Source: Legionella waltersii (GTDB lineage Bacteria > Pseudomonadota > Gammaproteobacteria > Legionellales > Legionellaceae). Taken from it: a DNA stretch of 64,000 nt. Made by a program: the position numbers and the translations under genes. Positions 18,231 through 27,276 of the stretch are shown here, piece after piece; positions within the stretch are counted from its first letter, which is position 1; every line of letters starts with the position of its first letter. The stretch covers positions 106,967 through 170,966 of the forward strand of contig NZ_LNZB01000036.1 in NCBI RefSeq assembly GCF_001468085.1, read 5' to 3'. A model generated the notes under the pieces. That model was given only the letters and a program-made list of their open reading frames with translations. It ran no database searches and was not told where the DNA came from.

Positions 18231-19699
18231 TGAAATTCGTGTCAAAACTTATTCTCGCTAATGTATTGTGTTTAAGCTCCTTACCAACTTCGGCAGCAGA
18301 GGGGACAACTAATCCTTGGGCAGCTACCACAGCTGATATAGCCAGATACTTGCTTAATCTAGGTCAATATTATGGCTTTAATCTTAATAATCCTGTTTTA
18401 ACTCTAGCGAATCTCACAACACTTACCACCAACCAACTGACTACTGGGTATGCGTTTGATGCCTTATTCGGTTCAATTCCTGTAAACTTCACAGTCAGTG
18501 ACTTATCTCGTTTTGTTCCTGATGGCAGTGCAAATGATGACCTCAATGATCTGGCCAATAATACGTTTAAAAGCTACCAGTCTGGGGGAACTTCAGACAA
18601 CGGCAATGTTGGAGCTGTAGACGCGATTGATCAACCAACCTCAACGCCACCAGCATCGGGCGGTGGCACGTATATGCCAGGACTGATAAAAAACACACAA
18701 TCAGCACAGTCTAATTATTTGAATGATCCTGTCAGTCAAGCCATATTCAATATTCTAGGTACTCCAGATTACTCTCAGTGCACAACTACAGACAGCAATA
18801 ACAATGAAGTATGGAACAGTAGTTGCACCTATAAATACCAAAACCTGGTTACTCAGAACGTCATTGGAGACCCAACCAAGTATAATCAACCGGACTATTT
18901 CTCGTATTCGTTCAATGAGCCAATTATTCCTCAGTTGAATGGAAACACATTGATTTCTCCATTGATGTATTCCACTACTCAAGGTGACATTCCAACGCAA
19001 TCCTCAGGGCTGACAGCAAAAAACCAAGCCCAGGAGGCCGCTAATTTTATTCGTTACGCGAGTGGGCAGGTCACCCCGGTGACTCTCCCAAATAGCTCTG
19101 ATTTTTCGAGATTGTATTTTGACGCAATATCCACAGATACTTCAGCTGCTGGCGTTACAAAAAGCAAACAAGCGCTAGCAACTCTCAATAATTATTTTGC
19201 AAGCTTACGAGTGTATGCCGCTCAAACCTCTGTAGGACTGAGTAACTTATACTACATCATGTCCAGACGCATGCCACAAACCGTAAATTCCAAGAATACA
19301 AACATCACACCAAGTAAAAATAGCGAAGCACAAGTTGAATTTACGCTCGCCACTTGGAGACTGTATAACCCATCAGGAAGTAACCCATCCCCAGTAGGGT
19401 CCTCCTCAACGATGGGTGGAAGCCCCTCTCCTTCAGGTTCTTCAAGCCAACAAAACGATGATCCCTGTACTTCATCAACCAATTGGGTGAGTTGTATAAA
19501 TACTTCGACAACACCGAGAGTCCAAAAGGAAATTGCTATCCTTTTAGCCGAAATCAACTATCAAATGTACCTGGATAGACAAATTCAAGAGCGAATTTTG
19601 ATGACCAACAGCATCTTATTGCTGCAAAACATGAAGTCCAGTCAGCCTAGTGCACCTTCTTATGGAGATGCGAGCACCAACGGTTCAACAGGCAACTAA
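18227..19699 (+). CDS. icmX: Dot/Icm secretion system periplasmic protein IcmX
   Basis: A 490-residue secreted protein with a signal peptide (cut near TSAAEG), the IcmX-typical NPWAATTADIARYLLNLGQYYGFN start and IAILLAEINYQMYLDRQIQERILMTNSILLLQNM at the end, separated by low-complexity Asn/Ser/Thr and Pro/Gly/Ser linkers. IcmX is periplasmic and needed for pore formation in L. pneumophila. It is coupled to icmW by a 4-base overlap. The linker length differs widely between species, so the extra length is not remarkable. Confidence 0.94.
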   Translation: MMKFVSKLILANVLCLSSLPTSAAEGTTNPWAATTADIARYLLNLGQYYGFNLNNPVLTLANLTTLTTNQLTTGYAFDALFGSIPVNFTVSDLSRFVPDGSANDDLNDLANNTFKSYQSGGTSDNGNVGAVDAIDQPTSTPPASGGGTYMPGLIKNTQSAQSNYLNDPVSQAIFNILGTPDYSQCTTTDSNNNEVWNSSCTYKYQNLVTQNVIGDPTKYNQPDYFSYSFNEPIIPQLNGNTLISPLMYSTTQGDIPTQSSGLTAKNQAQEAANFIRYASGQVTPVTLPNSSDFSRLYFDAISTDTSAAGVTKSKQALATLNNYFASLRVYAAQTSVGLSNLYYIMSRRMPQTVNSKNTNITPSKNSEAQVEFTLATWRLYNPSGSNPSPVGSSSTMGGSPSPSGSSSQQNDDPCTSSTNWVSCINTSTTPRVQKEIAILLAEINYQMYLDRQIQERILMTNSILLLQNMKSSQPSAPSYGDASTNGSTGN

Positions 19700-19707
19700 T
19701 GCTGGTT

Positions 19708-19739
19708 ATCCCCCTGCCCTATTCTAAAGCAGGGGGGAT
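19708..19739. terminator. Hairpin between icmX and the GT-C gene
   Basis: atccccctgc (19708) pairs with gcaggggggat (ending 19739) with a one-base bulge and an 11-base loop. It lies between two convergent genes and probably ends transcription in both directions, although there is no strong T-tract. Confidence 0.5.
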
Positions 19740-19748
19740 GAACGTCAC

Positions 19749-21338
19749 TTACTCCTTACGCTGATACACTTGATAGACAAAATCAATCACTTTCGTTTTA
19801 GGACCGATGGAATTCGGGATTAAATAGCCTGACTGAAAAGTGCGTAGTAATTCATAATGATTGTAAAACCCATTTTCAAACAACAAATCCGTTAAATAAT
19901 CCCCATGACCTTCCTCTGGATAATAGTTCACGATAAGCCAATTCGGTTTTTCCTGCGAAATGAGGTGCTTTGCGTATAAGGGCAAATTCTCTTTATAGGG
20001 TGAACGAGTGAGATTGGGATTATTGAGACATTGCGCATCAATAAAACGAATATCGCTTCTTGCATAATAGGGAATGATTCCACAATCACTTAAATAGACG
20101 CTGTCACCGTATTTAGCTTCTTTATTGATTAGATTAACAATGGCCATGCGGCTTTGATTTCTGTCTTTATAATCAGCCAGTTTGAGTGATAAATACTCGG
20201 TCTCACTTGCGGGAACAAACCACCAAGTAAGAAAAGAAATTGCCAATACAATGACCCAGTCAATCTCTTTTTCTTTGAAATACTCTCTAGAAAAATAGAC
20301 GAGCCCTAGAACAGGAAGCAAACAGAATACAGCAAAAGAACCTAAAAACAAGCGCGAGAAATAAGCGATGACAGGATGAGCTTCGATGAGCATGATGCCA
20401 TACAACAGAGAAGGCAACCAGAGCAAAACATGCCTACAATCTTTTCGATTGGACAACAAATACGGTATTGAGACCACCAATAACGGAAAAATAACCTGTA
20501 AATAATCAAAATCGACCACAAAAGCCTGTCCTTCAGTGATTGATTTACAGCTGAAACTATTTGGAATCCAATGCCCAAAATAATAAACTCGCCAAGCAAA
20601 ATAGATGGCATAAGGGATTAGAAAGCAAAGGCAGCTCAGGCTTAACCATTGATAGGTTCTTTTTTGATTTACAGCCCATCGCAACTTACGGTTTTTCAGC
20701 CATTGACAATAAATAAAGCACATCAAAGGGCACGCCCATACCAACCCTTCAAATCGAGTTAAACTTAATAATAGCAAGGTCATATTGCAAATGACCCAAG
20801 CAGAAGTTGACTGAACTCCGAGAGCCTCTGAATTTGTGTTTTGCTCACACGTCTTATAACCAAATGCCAAACAACTCTGCCAAGTGAATAAAATAACGAG
20901 ACAGGTGTAAAACATAGTTTCCATACCACTGACTGTCCACCAGGGCACGCCCACGTAGTAGCTAAAGATGAATACGGGTAGCGTTGCTAAGAGCCGATTT
21001 AAAAACAGTCTGCTCAAGCGATACAAGAAAAAAAGAGCCAAAACGAGGCTAAAACATGAAATCATTTTTATACTCGTTTCTAAGGGTAGTTCCAATTTAA
21101 TGATTAATGCTGACAAGAGGACCCATAAAAAATTAGAGTAACCCTCTACAAGAGGCATCTGTGCATGCCAGAACAAGCCTTGGCCATTCACTAGCTGGCT
21201 TGCATAATGCCAGCTAATATAGGCATCGTCTGTGGTGAAATCCCATACTGTTTTTATAGAAAATACTAGGTTACTTAAACTCAATAGCAGTATTACTATT
21301 GCTAAGATCGTTTTCGTTTTTTGTGATGCATGATTCAA
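19749..21338 (-). CDS. GT-C type polytopic membrane glycosyltransferase-like protein (LphB-like)
   Basis: A 529-residue protein with about ten membrane segments. The early periplasmic loop carries TTDDAYISWHYASQL followed by EGYSNFLWV, typical of GT-C glycosyltransferases that use a lipid-linked sugar, with the Asp pair as catalytic candidates. The C-terminal 150 residues are soluble (DCGIIPYYARSDIRFIDAQ). The position next to icmX matches a gene I recall being called lphB in L. pneumophila. The sugar and acceptor are unknown. Confidence 0.7.
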   Translation of the reverse strand: MNHASQKTKTILAIVILLLSLSNLVFSIKTVWDFTTDDAYISWHYASQLVNGQGLFWHAQMPLVEGYSNFLWVLLSALIIKLELPLETSIKMISCFSLVLALFFLYRLSRLFLNRLLATLPVFIFSYYVGVPWWTVSGMETMFYTCLVILFTWQSCLAFGYKTCEQNTNSEALGVQSTSAWVICNMTLLLLSLTRFEGLVWACPLMCFIYCQWLKNRKLRWAVNQKRTYQWLSLSCLCFLIPYAIYFAWRVYYFGHWIPNSFSCKSITEGQAFVVDFDYLQVIFPLLVVSIPYLLSNRKDCRHVLLWLPSLLYGIMLIEAHPVIAYFSRLFLGSFAVFCLLPVLGLVYFSREYFKEKEIDWVIVLAISFLTWWFVPASETEYLSLKLADYKDRNQSRMAIVNLINKEAKYGDSVYLSDCGIIPYYARSDIRFIDAQCLNNPNLTRSPYKENLPLYAKHLISQEKPNWLIVNYYPEEGHGDYLTDLLFENGFYNHYELLRTFQSGYLIPNSIGPKTKVIDFVYQVYQRKE

Positions 21339-21383
21339 TGTGTAATAACTCCTTTTATACTTCCCGTGTATGGGGAGATCAAT

Positions 21384-21453
21384 GTCCGCTCCCTCACCGT
21401 CGCGGCTCGGTTTTGTTTCGTGCTAACCGAGCCGCGACGGTGAGGGGGCGGAC
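21384..21453. repeat. GC-rich hairpin repeat (29-bp arms)
   Basis: The left arm 21384-21412 (gtccgctccctcaccgtcgc followed by ggctcggtt) and the right arm 21425-21453 are inverted repeats with one mismatch and a 12-base loop. It sits between the divergent GT-C and ATPase genes, so it is not a simple end-of-operon terminator. Arm sequence recurs at 12047 and partly at 11818-11915 and 43170. It is a dispersed REP-like repeat in otherwise AT-rich DNA. Confidence 0.75.
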
Positions 21454-21604
21454 TGACTTGATCTAACTTACTGGATAATATAGTGCTTTTTCGTTTATCC
21501 GGAAACAGCCTAAAAAGAAGCTGCAAAAAAAACAACTACTATGATATGCTTTGGAGCAACTTTGTAACTCTCAGGACGAGTCATGTAAACAGCGGTGAGT
21601 GATC

Positions 21605-24172
21605 ATGCCAAAACCCTATGTGTTTGATATCAGCGGAATGACTTGTCCAAATTGCATTATTACCATCCATAACGTATTAAAGGACTCCTTAACTTCATTC
21701 AAATCCTTGGATGTGGATATAACCACTCCTGACCCTAAAAAAGCGTACATTACACTCACTGATGAATCTGAAGATCGAGAAAAAACGGAGAATGAGATTG
21801 AAGTCATAATTAATGACATAGGTTATGTCTGTAAAAAACAGTCAATGCCTTCCAGTAGCGAAAACCAGCGCCCCTTTCTTGGACAACAAACCAGCGACTC
21901 TCCAACCAATGCTACAGCGAATGGATTTTCTCAATGGGGATTAAGAGTAAAACAATTCATCGCATCGCATTGGTTTCTAGGGGGGCTTGGATGTATTGCA
22001 GGAGTGGGATTACTGATTTTAAGCATGGTTTCAGGAACCTTGCCATTTGCAGCACTACTTACTCTATCGATCTCCAGTATCCTATTAACCCTTGGGCTTG
22101 GGGCTCAATCTTATTTGGACTCATGGAAAAAACTTACAGCCTCCAAGACCCTAACAATGGATACCTTGTTTTCAATTAGCACACTCACAGTGTTGATCGT
22201 ATCTACCGCATCATTATTTTTTCCTTGGTTACCGATGATGTTTGAGGCTGGTTTGCTCATTTATGGCTTTAGGCATTTAGGTATAGCCATTGAAGACTCT
22301 CTCAAAGAAAAAATAAATCCCATCAAATTTCAAGACAGAGCACCACAAAAGGTACGAGTCTTCCGCGATAATATTCTTCAAGAAAGCCCATTAAACCTCA
22401 TTAAACCAGGTGATTTAATCTCTGTTTTACCAGGAGAAATCATTGCTGTGGATGGAGTTTGCGAAAACGAAGCCATCTTATACAACACCATCATTACCGG
22501 GAGCATTTTACCCAAATACTTCAAACGCGGTGATGCTGTATTAGCTGGAATGAAGCTCGCCAAGGACAGTCCAGAATTAAGGATATTAGTGCGTAAATCG
22601 TTTAAAGAATCCAATTTAGCTCAGCTGGACAACAATATTGAACAATCAATTATTGGAAAAGCCCCCATAGAACTACAAACGAGTAAAATCCTCCAATACT
22701 TTATTCCTGCAGTTTTAGCTTTCGCAGTCATGTCTGGACTAATTATCGGTGTATTTTTCTCACCAGCCACTGCAATCACCTGTGCGATATCCGTTTTGGT
22801 CTCCGCATGCCCCTGTACTCTGGGGCTCATCACCCCACTAGCAGTGAAAACAGGAATCCATAAGTCACTAGAACATGGTGCCTTGTTTAAAAATGCAGAA
22901 ATGCTGCAATTGGCAGAGCAAATTAACACCGTCATTTTTGACTTAAATGGTACATTAACAACCGGCGTACCTGTTGTTAAAAACTACAACATTTTGGATC
23001 CGTCACTTAGCGACAGTGAATTTTATCAACTTTGCGCTTCTCTTGAAAATGGGACAGTTCACCCGATCGGCAAAGCCATCTTTGAATTTACTCATGGGCA
23101 TGTCAATCAGAGGTTACAATTTGATTCGATTGATCCTCATTCAAATCATTCAGGGATTACCGCACTAAATAACTCGATGCAATATGCGATCGGTAACGGT
23201 ACCTTAATGCATGAATTAGGTGTCTCAACAAAGGCAGTAGAAAGTCAATATCCGTTGGAAGCAGGTGATAGCTTAATTTATTTATCCAGAGGCAAGACAA
23301 TTCTTGGGTATATCGTTGTCACAGATCCGCTAAGAAAAGATGCCCTTAAAACCATTAAGGCTCTACAAACCATGGGAAAAGAAATTCACTTATGCACTGG
23401 CGCTGATAAGCAAACTGCCCAACGATATGCCAAAGCCCTCGGGATTACTCATGTTTATGCAAACGCTATTGCTTCAAATGTAACCCCTGAATCCCGCTCA
23501 AAACCAGCATACATTAATTCGCTTAAACGATTAGGGCGCATCATAGCTATGATTGGAGATGCGGGTAATGATGCTCATGCTCTAGCCGCCGCTGAATTAG
23601 GAATTGCTATCCTTTCAGATAACAGCGATGAAATGACGCAAAAACAAGCTGGGGTTATTATTCAGCAAGGAAATCTATTGCCTATTGCGAATGGATTTGC
23701 TGTTTCTCAGCAAGCCGTTTCCAACATTCGAACTAATTTAAAAATTAGCTTGGCCTATAATCTCACTTCGGTTCTAATCTCTGGAGGGCTCTTGCTTGCT
23801 TTTGGTTTCACGATGAATCCTGCTGTAGGAGTAGCCCTAATGATACTGCAAGCTTGTTTTGTCTTGTACAATGTCTATCAATTTCAACAAAAACCACTTC
23901 CACATCTTGAAGACGAAGTTAATGACGATATTGATTCATCCACTACCTCTTATGAAATGATGAAACAATATAATCTTGCGCCCAATTCTCCTTCTCCTGC
24001 GATGAAAAAGGGACAGGATGAGCGAACAACTCATTCAAGTCTATTTTCTGGATTTAATGCTTTAATGGAATTCTTTAGTTTTGATAGTGAGTCACAGCAG
24101 ACAATCATTGATACTAATAACAAAGGTGAATTATGCCATCCCTCTCAAGAGTGCCCTACCTACGGACCTTAG
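21605..24172 (+). CDS. Heavy-metal (CPx) P1B-type ATPase with altered catalytic motifs
   Basis: An 855-residue protein: HMA domain with metal motif GMTCPNC (residues 11-17), membrane segments, CPC ion motif SACPCTLG (about C402-P-C404), P-domain and N-domain with the HP motif (VHPIGKA). Three signatures differ from active pumps: DKTGT reads DLNGT (Asp about 446 kept), TGE reads TGS (about 297), and GDGxND reads GDAGND. The tail adds two Cys (LCHPSQECP). CPC suggests copper or a similar metal. Start ATG 21605 is chosen for GGTGAG upstream; GTG 21599 is possible. Confidence 0.82.
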   Translation: MPKPYVFDISGMTCPNCIITIHNVLKDSLTSFKSLDVDITTPDPKKAYITLTDESEDREKTENEIEVIINDIGYVCKKQSMPSSSENQRPFLGQQTSDSPTNATANGFSQWGLRVKQFIASHWFLGGLGCIAGVGLLILSMVSGTLPFAALLTLSISSILLTLGLGAQSYLDSWKKLTASKTLTMDTLFSISTLTVLIVSTASLFFPWLPMMFEAGLLIYGFRHLGIAIEDSLKEKINPIKFQDRAPQKVRVFRDNILQESPLNLIKPGDLISVLPGEIIAVDGVCENEAILYNTIITGSILPKYFKRGDAVLAGMKLAKDSPELRILVRKSFKESNLAQLDNNIEQSIIGKAPIELQTSKILQYFIPAVLAFAVMSGLIIGVFFSPATAITCAISVLVSACPCTLGLITPLAVKTGIHKSLEHGALFKNAEMLQLAEQINTVIFDLNGTLTTGVPVVKNYNILDPSLSDSEFYQLCASLENGTVHPIGKAIFEFTHGHVNQRLQFDSIDPHSNHSGITALNNSMQYAIGNGTLMHELGVSTKAVESQYPLEAGDSLIYLSRGKTILGYIVVTDPLRKDALKTIKALQTMGKEIHLCTGADKQTAQRYAKALGITHVYANAIASNVTPESRSKPAYINSLKRLGRIIAMIGDAGNDAHALAAAELGIAILSDNSDEMTQKQAGVIIQQGNLLPIANGFAVSQQAVSNIRTNLKISLAYNLTSVLISGGLLLAFGFTMNPAVGVALMILQACFVLYNVYQFQQKPLPHLEDEVNDDIDSSTTSYEMMKQYNLAPNSPSPAMKKGQDERTTHSSLFSGFNALMEFFSFDSESQQTIIDTNNKGELCHPSQECPTYGP

Positions 24173-24270
24173 CCGCATCAGCGGTCAAAAAGACAAACCC
24201 AAGCCCATCCTCCAATATCACGATTGATTTGAATGAGCTTGAAAATGCACAGGTAAATCCTCGTTTATAA
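24133..24270 (+). CDS. Possible 45-residue ORF after the P-type ATPase
   Basis: ATG 24133 is preceded by AAAGGTG at good spacing and opens a 45-residue frame (start MPSLSRVPYLRTLAASAVKK, end NAQVNPRL). It overlaps the last 40 bases of the ATPase in another frame and ends 6 bases inside the 3' end of the opposite gene. The good ribosome site is the only support; no family is recognised. Confidence 0.35.
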   Translation: MPSLSRVPYLRTLAASAVKKTNPSPSSNITIDLNELENAQVNPRL

Positions 24271-25095
24271 AATTGGAATCCCCTGTGGCCATTGAAGCCA
24301 ATTCCCTTCTGGAAAAGGAAGGGATACATCAACCATATGCACCGCATAGGCATGCCTTGACTTGTCTGAACTATTTGCTTTGCTTTTGTGAGGAAGTCTG
24401 CCGTGTAAAATAATGAGCGTCCCTTTTCTAACAGGCAAGGGGATTGATTGATCTTCCGACCAAGATGCGTCATCGTACTCCTCAAAAAAAATCGTATCCT
24501 CTTTGCGGAGCATTCTTTTCTTTAAGGGAGTAGAAACAGGACTGGGGATAACTTCCAGACAACCATTTTCTAACGTGGCATCTTCTAATGCAAACCAAAA
24601 ACCCAGTGCATCGCTGTTTTCACCATAAATATAGGTGCTGTCTTGATGACACACAACCTCAGCGCCAATGCCGGGCTGTTTAAAGATATACATGGATTGC
24701 AACAACCCTAATTTGTTCAAACCCAGTTGATGGCCAAGAGCTTTTATACGCGCATCTCTGGAATGCTCTCTAAAAACCGGATCTAGTTCATGCAAGGCAT
24801 GGCCTATCTTATTAAGTGCCCCTTCAACGGGTCGATGTATTTTCCCATCAGAATCGATAGCCTCTGGCTCAAAAAAATAATGGATCTTGTCGCCTGAATC
24901 TAAAAAATAACGCTCTTTTGCATGTTCATTCGTATGGGTTGAGAACACGGTTTGCGGGATTGAATCCTGATTGTTTTCTATCAGCTCTGCAACCCTCTCC
25001 CGCAAAGTGTCGCACACGGATTCGGAAAAAAAATCCTCAATCACTAAATAACCATTTGAAGAAAAAAAATCACATTGTTGTGGTGACAGCTGCAT
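24265..25095 (-). CDS. legD1: Phytanoyl-CoA dioxygenase family protein, LegD1-like
   Basis: A 276-residue Fe(II)/2-oxoglutarate oxygenase. The facial triad is visible: H-x-D in CHQDSTYIY (about residues 149-151) and the distal His in LHGRLPHKSKANSS (about 235), with an Arg following (KSRHAYAVHMV) for 2-oxoglutarate. It resembles eukaryotic PHYHD1. In L. pneumophila the legD1 product near icmX is a reported Dot/Icm substrate with this domain; orthology is inferred from domain and location. It is the last gene of a leftward operon, 17 bases after the heptosyltransferase gene. Confidence 0.8.
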   Translation of the reverse strand: MQLSPQQCDFFSSNGYLVIEDFFSESVCDTLRERVAELIENNQDSIPQTVFSTHTNEHAKERYFLDSGDKIHYFFEPEAIDSDGKIHRPVEGALNKIGHALHELDPVFREHSRDARIKALGHQLGLNKLGLLQSMYIFKQPGIGAEVVCHQDSTYIYGENSDALGFWFALEDATLENGCLEVIPSPVSTPLKKRMLRKEDTIFFEEYDDASWSEDQSIPLPVRKGTLIILHGRLPHKSKANSSDKSRHAYAVHMVDVSLPFPEGNWLQWPQGIPIL

Positions 25096-25112
25096 CCTTT
25101 GCTCCTAACTCG

Positions 25113-26126
25113 TTAAAACACATCCTTTAATTTATCCATCACATCATCCACGGTGATTAATCTCATGGCCTCAGCATCATGCACTTGGGTACCCCAAATC
25201 GTTTTCTCAAAAGGGATGCCCAGCACTTTTTCAATCGCTTCTGGATAACGATTAACGGCTAAATGACGAAACGTATATGGGCCAGAAATACCTGGGTTCG
25301 TTACCGCATGCAGAGCCACAACCGGTGTATTTACAGCGGCCGCCATGTGTGATGGGCCTGTATCGGGACATAAAACAGCACTTGCTTTGCTGATTACCGC
25401 CAAAAGCTGCTTCGGTTTGGTTTTACCAACTAAATTAGTGACTGGTAAAGCACTAGCAATGGGATCCGCGAGCTCTTTATCATGTGCCCCTGGCCCCCCG
25501 GTTAGAACCACCTGCACTTGCCATTTTTTTTGGGCCTCATGAATCACCTGAATGTAACGATCAACCATCCAACTCCTTTCAGGCTTGCTAGCAGCAGGAT
25601 TTACCACCAATATTGGTCCCTCTTTCGGCAAATGGCGGTCTGCCCACTCAAAATCCTCTGCCCGAATAGGCAAGTCCCAGCGTATGATTTTTTGCTCAGC
25701 ACCTAAAGGGGCTGCAAATTTTAAAAATCCTTCTAATGTATGGTCAAAACCAGGAGAAATATGTTCTCGAACAAATAATCGATGCCCATCATTGGCCCTA
25801 TGGGAATCATAACCTATTTTGCGTTTTGCCTTGATGAGAGGAATCAGTAAATTAGTTCGTAAGCTCGCTTGAGGGGCAAGCAATACATCAAACGGATGGT
25901 TTTTCATGAGCTTTTTGAACTGCCAGTAGCCGGCAAGTGATTTTGGTTTATCGATGAGCACAAACTCTACCCCATCCATTCCTGAAACCATTTCATAAGC
26001 GGGATTCGATATAACCCAGGTTAACTTGGCCTGCGGAAAATGACTTTGTAAAGTACGCACAAGAGGAACAAGCATCAAAACGTCCCCCAAGGCAGATAAT
26101 CTGATGATACCGATAGACTTAATCAT
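25113..26126 (-). CDS. Glycosyltransferase family 9 (LPS heptosyltransferase-like)
   Basis: A 337-residue GT9 protein: N-terminal IKSIGIIRLSALGDVLMLVPLVRTL, nucleotide-sugar site region VNPAASKPERSWMVDRY, and CPDTGPSHMAAAVNTPVVALH near the end. It probably adds heptose or a related sugar to the LPS core at the inner membrane; which heptosyltransferase it is cannot be settled. I start at ATG 26126 because homologs begin there; an upstream frame to 26171 lies within the zinc-finger gene. It overlaps that gene by 8 bases. Confidence 0.85.
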   Translation of the reverse strand: MIKSIGIIRLSALGDVLMLVPLVRTLQSHFPQAKLTWVISNPAYEMVSGMDGVEFVLIDKPKSLAGYWQFKKLMKNHPFDVLLAPQASLRTNLLIPLIKAKRKIGYDSHRANDGHRLFVREHISPGFDHTLEGFLKFAAPLGAEQKIIRWDLPIRAEDFEWADRHLPKEGPILVVNPAASKPERSWMVDRYIQVIHEAQKKWQVQVVLTGGPGAHDKELADPIASALPVTNLVGKTKPKQLLAVISKASAVLCPDTGPSHMAAAVNTPVVALHAVTNPGISGPYTFRHLAVNRYPEAIEKVLGIPFEKTIWGTQVHDAEAMRLITVDDVMDKLKDVF

Positions 26127-26313
26127 TCTGCAAAACGAAACGGGAGCCACAATAGGGACACACCTCAACACCCGTTTTTTCTATCGGTAAATAGACTTTT
26201 GGATGAGCATTCCACAATTCCATCTCATCGGTAGGGCAACTTAAAGGCAATTGATCTCGATGGACCACGTAATTTTTTTTAGTAATTGCCGATTCTTTTT
26301 TTCGGTTCTTCAT
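26119..26313 (-). CDS. Small zinc-finger protein (zf-CHCC / NDUFS6-like)
   Basis: A 64-residue protein with the zinc ligands spaced as in the CHCC zinc-finger family: LSCPTDEMELWNAHPKVYLPI, then VCPYCGSRF. The mitochondrial complex I subunit NDUFS6 has the same fold. The role in bacteria is unclear. It lies between miaA and the heptosyltransferase, overlapping the latter, and belongs to the same leftward operon. Confidence 0.8.
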   Translation of the reverse strand: MKNRKKESAITKKNYVVHRDQLPLSCPTDEMELWNAHPKVYLPIEKTGVEVCPYCGSRFVLQND

Positions 26314-26337
26314 AATGTTCCTTTGCGGCAGCTGTCA

Positions 26338-27276
26338 TTAAGTATCCGTATTATCTAATATTTCCCTAATTTTCGCTAGAATATCGGCATTAAAAGTACT
26401 CGTTTGCGAATCGAAATACATCGCGCGTTCCCAATGCCTTAACCAAGTCAACTGCCGTTTGGCGAGTTGCCTCGTTGCAGCAATTCCTTTTTCCCGCATC
26501 GTAGCATAATCCCATTGACCTTGAAGATGTTCAAGGACTTGCCTATAGCCAACGCAACGCATTGAAGGAAAACTCATGGTTAAACCCCATTGCTTTTGGA
26601 GTTTAATCACTTCATCAATAAACCCTTCTTTAATCATCAAATCAAAGCGCTGGGCAATGCGTTCATGCAACCAGGATCTTTGTTCTGGAAACAGGACCAA
26701 ACTAACAAAGTGATAGGGAGATTGATGGACTTGATCGGCAAGAAAAGAGGAGAGAGACTTCCCCGTTAAATGATACACCTCCAATGCCCGTTGAATTCGC
26801 TGGGTATCATTGGCATGAACTCTTGCAGCAGTTTGAGGGTCAACCTCCATTAATTGGCTGTGTAGAGCCTCCCATCCCCTTAAAGCAGCCTCGTCCTCCA
26901 AAGACCTACGAATTGCCTCATCGGCCTCAGGAAGCGACGATAGCCCATTTTGCAAGGCATTAAAATACATCATGGTCCCGCCGACTAACAACGGAATGTT
27001 CCCGCGTTTAATTATTTCGTCGCATAAACGCACTGCATCTGTACAAAATTCCGCTGCAGAATAAGATTGATTTGGCTCTTTGATATCGATTAGAAAATGT
27101 GGGGCTTTTGCTAATTCCTCTTTAGTGGGTTTTGCAGTCCCAATATCCATACCCCGATAGATCATTGCAGAGTCAACACTGATTATTTCAAAAGGAAAGT
27201 GCTGCACTAACTCGGACGCCAACCCTGTTTTTCCTGAGGCCGTTGGACCCATTAAACAAAAAACGGTCTTAGTCAT
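26338..27276 (-). CDS. miaA: tRNA dimethylallyltransferase MiaA
   Basis: A 312-residue protein with P-loop [11 protein letters not shown], then [18 protein letters not shown] (catalytic Asp) and [14 protein letters not shown], all MiaA hallmarks. It transfers a dimethylallyl group to A37 of tRNAs reading U-starting codons. The start is ATG 27276 ([10 protein letters not shown]), overlapping mutL by 8 bases; the mutL-miaA order is conserved in gammaproteobacteria. Confidence 0.95.
   Translation of the reverse strand: MTKTVFCLMGPTASGKTGLASELVQHFPFEIISVDSAMIYRGMDIGTAKPTKEELAKAPHFLIDIKEPNQSYSAAEFCTDAVRLCDEIIKRGNIPLLVGGTMMYFNALQNGLSSLPEADEAIRRSLEDEAALRGWEALHSQLMEVDPQTAARVHANDTQRIQRALEVYHLTGKSLSSFLADQVHQSPYHFVSLVLFPEQRSWLHERIAQRFDLMIKEGFIDEVIKLQKQWGLTMSFPSMRCVGYRQVLEHLQGQWDYATMREKGIAATRQLAKRQLTWLRHWERAMYFDSQTSTFNADILAKIREILDNTDT

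Noticed and set aside
21335-21535. 66-codon leftward frame upstream of the GT-C gene
   Set aside because: It is built from the GC-rich hairpin repeat and overlaps the GT-C start; no ribosome site or family.
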